From an uncultured Treponema sp. (lineage in GTDB: Bacteria; Spirochaetota; Spirochaetia; Treponematales; Treponemataceae): 10,565 nt of DNA. The position numbers and the translations under genes were made by a program. The notes below the pieces were generated by a model, which was given only the letters and a program-made list of their open reading frames with translations, was not told the origin of the DNA and did not search any database. Below, in pieces: positions 6,177 through 10,565 of the stretch; positions within the stretch are counted from its first letter, which is position 1; the number at the start of each line of letters is the position of its first letter. The stretch covers positions 1 through 10,565 of the forward strand of contig CALCEK010000277.1 of NCBI GenBank assembly GCA_937900125.1, written 5' to 3'.

Positions 6177-6782
6177 TTAAAACGTACTACGCCCTTTAAA
6201 ACTTCTGGCAAGTGTAAGGCGGTCGGCGTATTCTAGGTCGCCACCTACGGGAATTCCGCTTGCAAGTCGGGTAACAATGCACGGATTTCCTAACGCATTT
6301 TTTACATTTTGCAAAACGTGCTGAATGTAAAGCGCAGTTGTGTCGCCTTCTACAGTGGGATTTGTTGCTAAAATGACTTCCTGAATGTTCCCAGTAGAAA
6401 CGCGGTCTACAAGAGCGGCAATTCTAAGCTGTTCAGGTCCAATTCCGTCTAATGGAGAAATAATGCCGCCTAACACGTGAAACAACCCATGAAACTCGTG
6501 CGAGGCTTCTATGCTAGAAACATCTTGCGGCTGTTCAACAACGCACAAAACGCTTTTATCGCGCAAGGAATCTGAGCAAATTGGGCAAGGGTCTTTTTCT
6601 GTCCAAGAACCGCAAACTGAGCAGGCGTGAATTTTCTTTTGCAAAGTGGCAATTTGTTCGGAAAAACGCGCCATAAAATGTGGGTCGGCAGAAAGAAGAT
6701 TGTTTGCAATGCGAGCCGCGCTTTTTTTTCCGATTCCTGGCAAGCGGGCAAAACTTTCAATCAGCTCGTCAAGAGCATTCAT
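6177..6782 (-). CDS. recR: Recombination mediator protein RecR
   Basis: A 201-residue RecR, normal length. With RecO (and RecF) it helps RecA load onto SSB-coated single-stranded gaps. Features in order: helix-hairpin-helix LPGIGKKSA (14-22), a four-cysteine zinc finger with C54, C57, C66 and C69 (CSVCGSW and CPICSD), the Toprim domain beginning VLCVVEQPQDV (78-88) with FHVLGGIISPLDGIGPE (101-117) and ILATNPTVEGDTTALYI (137-153), and the C-terminal ASGIPVGGDLEYAD (174-187). The ATG shares its A with the ybaB stop (TGATG), so it is probably translated by coupling; there is no strong ribosome binding site. It is the last gene of the dnaX-ybaB-recR unit, a widely conserved order. No clear terminator follows. 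Confidence 0.98.
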   Translation of the reverse strand: MNALDELIESFARLPGIGKKSAARIANNLLSADPHFMARFSEQIATLQKKIHACSVCGSWTEKDPCPICSDSLRDKSVLCVVEQPQDVSSIEASHEFHGLFHVLGGIISPLDGIGPEQLRIAALVDRVSTGNIQEVILATNPTVEGDTTALYIQHVLQNVKNALGNPCIVTRLASGIPVGGDLEYADRLTLARSFKGRSTF

Positions 6783-7090
6783 CAGTTTAACCCTGGAAAA
6801 TTCATTCCAGACATAAAAGGTCCAAGCTGCGCTTTTATTTCTTCTTGCATTCGAGTCATTGCGTCGTGGTGAGCCGCCTTAATTAAATCGCAAAGCATGG
6901 GAATGTCGCGGTTATCAACGCAAATCGGGTCAAGTTTTATGTCCAAAAGTTCAAATTTGCCGTTTAGGGTAACATTGACCATATTTCCGCCCGAAGAACC
7001 GACCGCGCGTAACTCGCTAAGTTGCTCTTGGGCTTTTTCTAGCTGTTCTTTTACGTTTCCTAAATTTTTCATCATTTCAAACGGATTCAT
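6782..7090 (-). CDS. ybaB: Nucleoid-associated protein, YbaB/EbfC family
   Basis: A 102-residue member of the YbaB/EbfC family, small dimeric DNA-binding proteins; the spirochaete homologue EbfC of Borrelia is a characterised nucleoid-associated protein. The sequence has the family pattern: MNPFEMMKNLGNVKEQLEKAQEQLSELRAVG, a long N-terminal helix; GGNMVNVTLNGKFELLDIKLDP (34-55), the central sheet; then LCDLIKAAHHDAMTRMQEEIKAQ (66-88), the second long helix; and a Gly/Met-rich tail. A good ribosome binding site GGAGG lies five bases before the ATG. It starts 18 bases after dnaX and its stop overlaps the recR start, consistent with co-transcription. Confidence 0.97.
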   Translation of the reverse strand: MNPFEMMKNLGNVKEQLEKAQEQLSELRAVGSSGGNMVNVTLNGKFELLDIKLDPICVDNRDIPMLCDLIKAAHHDAMTRMQEEIKAQLGPFMSGMNFPGLN

Positions 7091-7108
7091 TTTTCCTCCA
7101 TTTTTTGC

Positions 7109-8905
7109 CTACAGAATTTCTCCCTTAAAAATGTCGCGCACAAGCGTAACTTGTTCGGGCAATTCCTGCGGAGCAAGTTTTTCTTTTTTTTCTTCATATT
7201 TAACCACAAAAGCTAGATTTTTTCCACAACATTTTGTAAGGGCGGCAGAAATGGCTTTTGCGTATTGACGCGCCTGAATCACTTCAAATTGCGAATCGAC
7301 TGTGGCGGAAACTTCATTTTCAGAATATTTCCAATTTTTTGTTTTCTCAAGCACGCTAGAAATCATCGCGTCGCTTAAGCGAAACTCTGAAATAAGAGCC
7401 TCTTTTACTTTTTCTATATTTTCTATAGGAATTGGGTTTATACTTTGCTCAACTTTTTCTTCCTGTTTGTGAGAATTTTCTTCATTGCTTACAGAAAGTT
7501 CTTGAGTTTCCGTTTTCCCATTGCTAACACCGAGCGGTGCATTGTTTAAAGGCGGTTCTTCCCCTTCGGGAGCAGGGGCGTAGGTCTCTGGATTTTCCTG
7601 AGCAGAAAAACCGCCATTATAAAAAGGGGAATTTTCTTCCTTTTGAGTGGTGTTTTGCGTTCCCATTTGCGCAAGAGCAGAAAATTGCGGAAGCCCCGCA
7701 GTTTGCAAAGCGGCGCGAGGTGGGTGTACAACGTTTTGTCCCCCGCTTACTGAATTTGCACTTGTGTTAAACAAAGGACGCACGGAATCAAGTGCCTTTT
7801 TTACCTCAGAAGAAGAAACATATTCAGAAAGCCAGCACAATCGGCTTACGGCAAGCTCAAATTCGTATCGTGGACTCAAAGAATAACGCAAATCGCGGTA
7901 AAGTTGCATAAAAATGCTTAACGCCCGCTCAATTTGTGTAGACGACCATTTTTCAACAACTTCCGCCGAAAAACGTTCGGCACTTTGCCCCAAAAGCGAT
8001 TCTTTTTTAACGCCATTTTTTATGAGCAAAATATTGCGCAAATAATCGGCGCAATTTGTAACAAGTTGTTCTATGCTAACACCATTTTGTAAATATTCGT
8101 CAAGTTGTAAAAGGGCTTCGGAACTTTTGCCCTGAACGCAAAGCGAAAAAAGCTCGTTTAAGCGGTCAATACCCACAAGTCCCAATTTGTCGTGAATTTT
8201 CTGATAAGTGATTTCGCCATCGCTAAAAGCGGCAACTTGGTCAAAAAGCGTGTAGCTGTCGCGCATACTGCCAGTTGCCTCGCGCGCTATCCAATACAAA
8301 GCTTCGTCTTCGGCTTTTATGCCGATTTCTTTTGCAGCGGCGGCAAGTTGGTCTTTGACTTTTTCTATTGGAACTAGGCGAAAATTAAATTGTTGGCAGC
8401 GGCTTTTTATTGTTGCGGGAACTTTTTGAAGCTCCGTAGTTGCAAAAATAAAGACAACGTAAGGTGGCGGCTCTTCTATCGTTTTTAAAAGCGCGTTAAA
8501 GGCACTTGTAGAAAGCATGTGAACTTCGTCGATTATGTATACCTTATACCTGTATCTTGTGGGCGGAAACAAAACTTCGTCTTTTATTTGCCGAACATCG
8601 TTTACGCTTGTGTTTGAAGCACCGTCAATTTCTATAACATCTAGGGAAGAACCCGCTGTAATTTCCTTGCAGGCTTCACATTCACCGCAGGGAGTGGCAG
8701 TTGGTCCATTTTTGCAGTTGAGGGCTTTTGCAAGGATTCGAGCGGATGAAGTTTTTCCGCAACCACGCGGTCCCGAAAAAAGATATGCGTGGGCAATTGT
8801 TCCCGATTGAATTGAATTTTTTAAGGTTGCAGCCACAAATTCCTGTCCGACAAGGTCGTTAAATGTTTGCGGACGGCGGCGCGTTGCAGTTACTTCATAA
8901 GCCAT
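7109..8905 (-). CDS. dnaX: DNA polymerase III subunit tau/gamma (clamp loader)
   Basis: A 598-residue DnaX, the ATPase of the clamp loader that opens the beta clamp at the replication fork. Domains in order: Walker A GPRGCGKT (45-52), a zinc module with C64, C73, C76 and C79, Walker B IIDEVHML (124-131), the SRC arginine-finger motif (168-170), sensor 2 GSMRDS (212-217), then the helical domain III collar ending about residue 365. A Pro/Asn/Glu-rich linker (about 380-495) leads to a C-terminal domain (about 500-598), which in tau contacts the helicase and polymerase. At codons 368-370 (GTA AAA AAG) there is an in-phase A AAA AAG heptamer, and the -1 frame stops two codons later. No ribosome binding site is well placed for the ATG; see the promoter at 8912-8940. 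Confidence 0.98.
   Translation of the reverse strand: MAYEVTATRRRPQTFNDLVGQEFVAATLKNSIQSGTIAHAYLFSGPRGCGKTSSARILAKALNCKNGPTATPCGECEACKEITAGSSLDVIEIDGASNTSVNDVRQIKDEVLFPPTRYRYKVYIIDEVHMLSTSAFNALLKTIEEPPPYVVFIFATTELQKVPATIKSRCQQFNFRLVPIEKVKDQLAAAAKEIGIKAEDEALYWIAREATGSMRDSYTLFDQVAAFSDGEITYQKIHDKLGLVGIDRLNELFSLCVQGKSSEALLQLDEYLQNGVSIEQLVTNCADYLRNILLIKNGVKKESLLGQSAERFSAEVVEKWSSTQIERALSIFMQLYRDLRYSLSPRYEFELAVSRLCWLSEYVSSSEVKKALDSVRPLFNTSANSVSGGQNVVHPPRAALQTAGLPQFSALAQMGTQNTTQKEENSPFYNGGFSAQENPETYAPAPEGEEPPLNNAPLGVSNGKTETQELSVSNEENSHKQEEKVEQSINPIPIENIEKVKEALISEFRLSDAMISSVLEKTKNWKYSENEVSATVDSQFEVIQARQYAKAISAALTKCCGKNLAFVVKYEEKKEKLAPQELPEQVTLVRDIFKGEIL
7788..7802 (-). promoter_or_regulatory. dnaX: Predicted programmed -1 frameshift site in dnaX
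   Basis: Read on the minus strand, A AAA AAG (7802-7796) lies in the same phase as the known E. coli dnaX slippery site. After slippage by -1 the next codons are GGC ACT TGA (7796-7788), giving a 372-residue gamma that ends right after the clamp-loader domains. A small GCAC/GTGC stem (7795-7792 with 7783-7780) follows, closer than the E. coli stimulator. GAGG stands just upstream but nearer than the E. coli stimulatory Shine-Dalgarno. Confidence 0.65.
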
Positions 8906-8911
8906 TTGAAT

Positions 8912-8940
8912 AGAATACTCAAAAAATACCTCTTGGGCAA
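8912..8940 (-). promoter_or_regulatory. Candidate promoter of dnaX giving a leaderless start
   Basis: TTGCCC (8940-8935) and TATTCT (8917-8912) are separated by exactly 17 bases on the minus strand, each matching the consensus at four of six positions. Only six bases separate the -10 from the dnaX ATG, so transcription would begin at or next to the A of the ATG. Confidence 0.4.
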
Positions 8941-8955
8941 GCGGTGAAATTTAAC

Positions 8956-10320
8956 TCAAAAATCGCGAGTTATATTTTTTAGCCAAGTGCCTTTTTTGTA
9001 ATGGTGAATTATAAACGGCATTTTTTCAAATTCGTCCATGCGAATTACAAAGAAAACCCAAAGCGGCGAAAGTTTTAAAACAAGAAATGCAAATAGCGCA
9101 AGCGGAATTGAAACTCCCCACATAAAAATTGCGTCTGTGATTAAACCAAAACGCGCATCGCCCCCAGCCCTAAACAAACCGCAAATAAACACGGTGTTTA
9201 CCGAAGCCCCAAAAATGTTTGCAGCCGTGATAAACATCATCACAGATAAATAATCCATTGCCTGTGGTGTTAAACGGACAAAATGCGGGACAATCGGTTG
9301 CATTGCGCAAATCACCAGTGCAGAAATCAGCCCCGCAACTGTTGTGCTTTTCCAAAGCCGCGCAGAATCAGTTTTAGCCTGTGCCATATTTCCTGCACCC
9401 ATTTCTTTTCCCAAAAGAATCGCACCGCCGTATGCCATTCCAAAGCACAAAACCGAAGCTAATTGCAAAACCGTTCCCACAATAGAATTTGCCGCAACAA
9501 TGTCAGAGCCCAAATGCCCAAAAATCACCGAATACATTGCCGAAGCCGCGCCCCAAACAAATTCATTTCCAATTGCAGGAAGCGAATAATGCAAAAAATC
9601 ACGGAGCAAAACGGCATTCTTTCTAAAAAAAATTTTTGGCGAAAAATGAATTTCTTTGATTCTGGAAGAAATTATACAGCAAACAAAAAATTCTGTTACG
9701 CGCGAAATCAAAGTTGCAATGGCAACGCCTCTAATGCCGAGTTTTGGGAAGCTGAAAAATCCAAAAATAAAAGTCGCATTCAAAAACACATTCATCAAAA
9801 GTGTTACAAACGTAATTGCCGTTACCGTTTTTACCCGTTCTATGCTTTTAAAAACCGCATGGAACACTTGCGAAAACGACATAAATATGTAGGAGATTCC
9901 TACAATTCTTAGGTAACTAGCACCTTCAGTTATCAAGCTGATTTCGTTGGTAAAAATCCGCATTAAAAAATTCGGAAAAAAACAGGCGGCAATCGTAAAC
10001 GCAAAACCCACCGCGCTTGAAAGTCTAAAAGCGATTCCCGTGAGTGTTTCTATTGACGCGCAATCTTTTTTGCCCCAATATTGCGCCGTCAACATTGCAA
10101 GCCCCGAACCTAATCCGATAAAAAACATTGTCAACAAAAATTGCACCTGTCCCGCCAACGAAGAAGCCGCTAATGCAGTTTGCCCAACGTAATTTAGCAT
10201 AAGAACGTCCACCGCGCTAACAGAAGCGTTAATCAAATTTTGTAGCGCAATCGGACCGACTAAAATGAACAGTGATTTGTAAAATGTCTTTGCAGAAGAA
10301 ATCGAGGCTTGACCTTTCAT
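8956..10320 (-). CDS. MATE-family multidrug/toxin efflux transporter
   Basis: A 454-residue inner-membrane protein with about 12 hydrophobic helices, of the multidrug and toxic compound extrusion family, which exports drugs or metabolites in exchange for Na+ or H+. Family features: FILVGPIALQNLINASVSAVD with LNYVG in helix 1 and the loop after it, MFFIGLGSGLAMLTAQYWG in helix 2, a repeat of the same fold in the second half (FLHYSLPAIGNEFVWGAAS, then GMAYGGAILLGKEMGAG), and a basic C-terminus typical of the NorM/DinF type. The start is uncertain: the frame extends to a TTG at 10365, but the ATG at 10320 (MKGQASISSAKTFYKSLF) fits family length better; neither has a clear ribosome binding site. 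The substrate cannot be told. Its stop lies 50 bases before dnaX. Confidence 0.92.
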   Translation of the reverse strand: MKGQASISSAKTFYKSLFILVGPIALQNLINASVSAVDVLMLNYVGQTALAASSLAGQVQFLLTMFFIGLGSGLAMLTAQYWGKKDCASIETLTGIAFRLSSAVGFAFTIAACFFPNFLMRIFTNEISLITEGASYLRIVGISYIFMSFSQVFHAVFKSIERVKTVTAITFVTLLMNVFLNATFIFGFFSFPKLGIRGVAIATLISRVTEFFVCCIISSRIKEIHFSPKIFFRKNAVLLRDFLHYSLPAIGNEFVWGAASAMYSVIFGHLGSDIVAANSIVGTVLQLASVLCFGMAYGGAILLGKEMGAGNMAQAKTDSARLWKSTTVAGLISALVICAMQPIVPHFVRLTPQAMDYLSVMMFITAANIFGASVNTVFICGLFRAGGDARFGLITDAIFMWGVSIPLALFAFLVLKLSPLWVFFVIRMDEFEKMPFIIHHYKKGTWLKNITRDF

Positions 10321-10399
10321 TTTGCCATTTTCAAAAAAAATCCCTGCTTTGTCAATAGTGGGCAAATTTTCGCTTTTTGCGTGTCAGCGGTTGCTACTC

Positions 10400-10456
10400 C
10401 ATTGCCCGCTCTCGCACTTTGTTTGCGGGACAATGCACTTGTTTTGCAAACAGTGC
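10400..10456 (-). promoter_or_regulatory. Two adjacent hairpins in the leader of the MATE gene
   Basis: CATTGCCCGC (10400-10409) pairs with GCGGG-A-CAATG (10425-10435), ten pairs with one bulged A. Next to it GCACT-T-GTTT (10435-10444) pairs with AAACAGTGC (10448-10456), nine pairs with one bulged T. The sequence TTTGTTTGC (10418-10426) could alternatively pair with GCAAACAAA (10467-10475). No T run follows, and I recognise no known riboswitch. Confidence 0.35.
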
Positions 10457-10462
10457 CACGAC

Positions 10463-10491
10463 ATTAGCAAACAAACGCGCAATCTTTGCAA
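10463..10491 (-). promoter_or_regulatory. Candidate promoter of the MATE gene
   Basis: On the minus strand TTGCAA (10491-10486) and GCTAAT (10468-10463) are 17 bases apart, each matching the consensus at four of six positions. Transcription would start near 10456, at the edge of the paired hairpins, leaving a leader of about 136 bases before the ATG at 10320. Confidence 0.35.
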
Positions 10492-10531
10492 ATAAAAGCT
10501 CGTGAAAATTTAATTTTTTCATAAAAACTAC

Positions 10532-10562
10532 TTGACAAAGTTAAACGGGGGGGGGGTATAAT
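10532..10562 (+). promoter_or_regulatory. Consensus promoter with G10 tract in the spacer, facing out of the window
   Basis: Perfect TTGACA (10532-10537) and perfect TATAAT (10557-10562) flank a 19-base spacer whose last ten bases (10547-10556) are all G and abut the -10. A run of eight would give the optimal 17. The promoter fires to the right, and its gene lies beyond the window. The layout resembles the poly-G promoters of T. pallidum tpr genes. Confidence 0.8.
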
Positions 10563-10565
10563 TCT

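Noticed and set aside
6100..6231. Plus-strand 43-codon frame downstream of the C11 promoter
   Set aside because: It runs through the repeat and antisense to the end of recR, has no ribosome binding site and no protein-like character.
10321..10365. TTG start of the MATE protein at 10365
   Set aside because: Adds 15 residues with no ribosome binding site. The ATG at 10320 gives a more usual N-terminus, though this is not certain.

Overview
The window looks like a chromosomal segment of a host-associated spirochaete, most likely a Treponema. The reasons are the low G+C with runs of A/T, the treponeme-style lipoprotein signal peptides, the gene order dnaX-ybaB-recR, and homopolymeric G/C tracts placed inside promoters, a habit best known from Treponema pallidum. 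The genus call is inference from gene content; no rRNA or other marker is present.

Left part (1-1500, + strand): an accessory toxin-antitoxin block. A Phd/YefM antitoxin and a YoeB-type mRNA interferase form an intact pair behind a promoter and a 16-bp palindrome that could be the autoregulatory operator. One base after yoeB comes a PIN-domain toxin gene that has lost its middle and is frameshifted at a G9 run, then a 64-residue coupled small protein that may be its orphan partner. A minus-strand reading frame at the left edge appears to enter from a neighbouring gene and is out of frame with its best ATG by one base at an A8 run. A 13-bp hairpin terminator that works in both directions closes the block.

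Middle (1535-5960, - strand): a cell-envelope cluster. It reads, in transcription order, a Ser-rich secreted protein with a C-terminal outer-membrane-barrel-like domain, a lipoprotein one base downstream, and a 767-residue Ser/Thr-rich lipoprotein with Ig-like and beta-helix-like stretches. I infer that the three act together at the cell surface; their exact function is not recognisable.

Right part (6177-10365, - strand): housekeeping genes. A MATE-family efflux protein is followed by dnaX, ybaB and recR (replication clamp loader, nucleoid-associated protein, recombination mediator). dnaX carries an in-frame A AAA AAG slippery heptamer exactly at the end of the clamp-loader domains, followed two codons later by a -1-frame stop, so it probably makes both tau and a 372-residue gamma.

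The most notable non-coding signals are two + strand promoters whose -35/-10 spacer is largely a homopolymer (C11 near 6030, G10 near 10550). In both, shortening the run to 8 would give the optimal 17-bp spacer, which suggests phase-variable transcription. The gene driven by the right-hand one lies outside the window.
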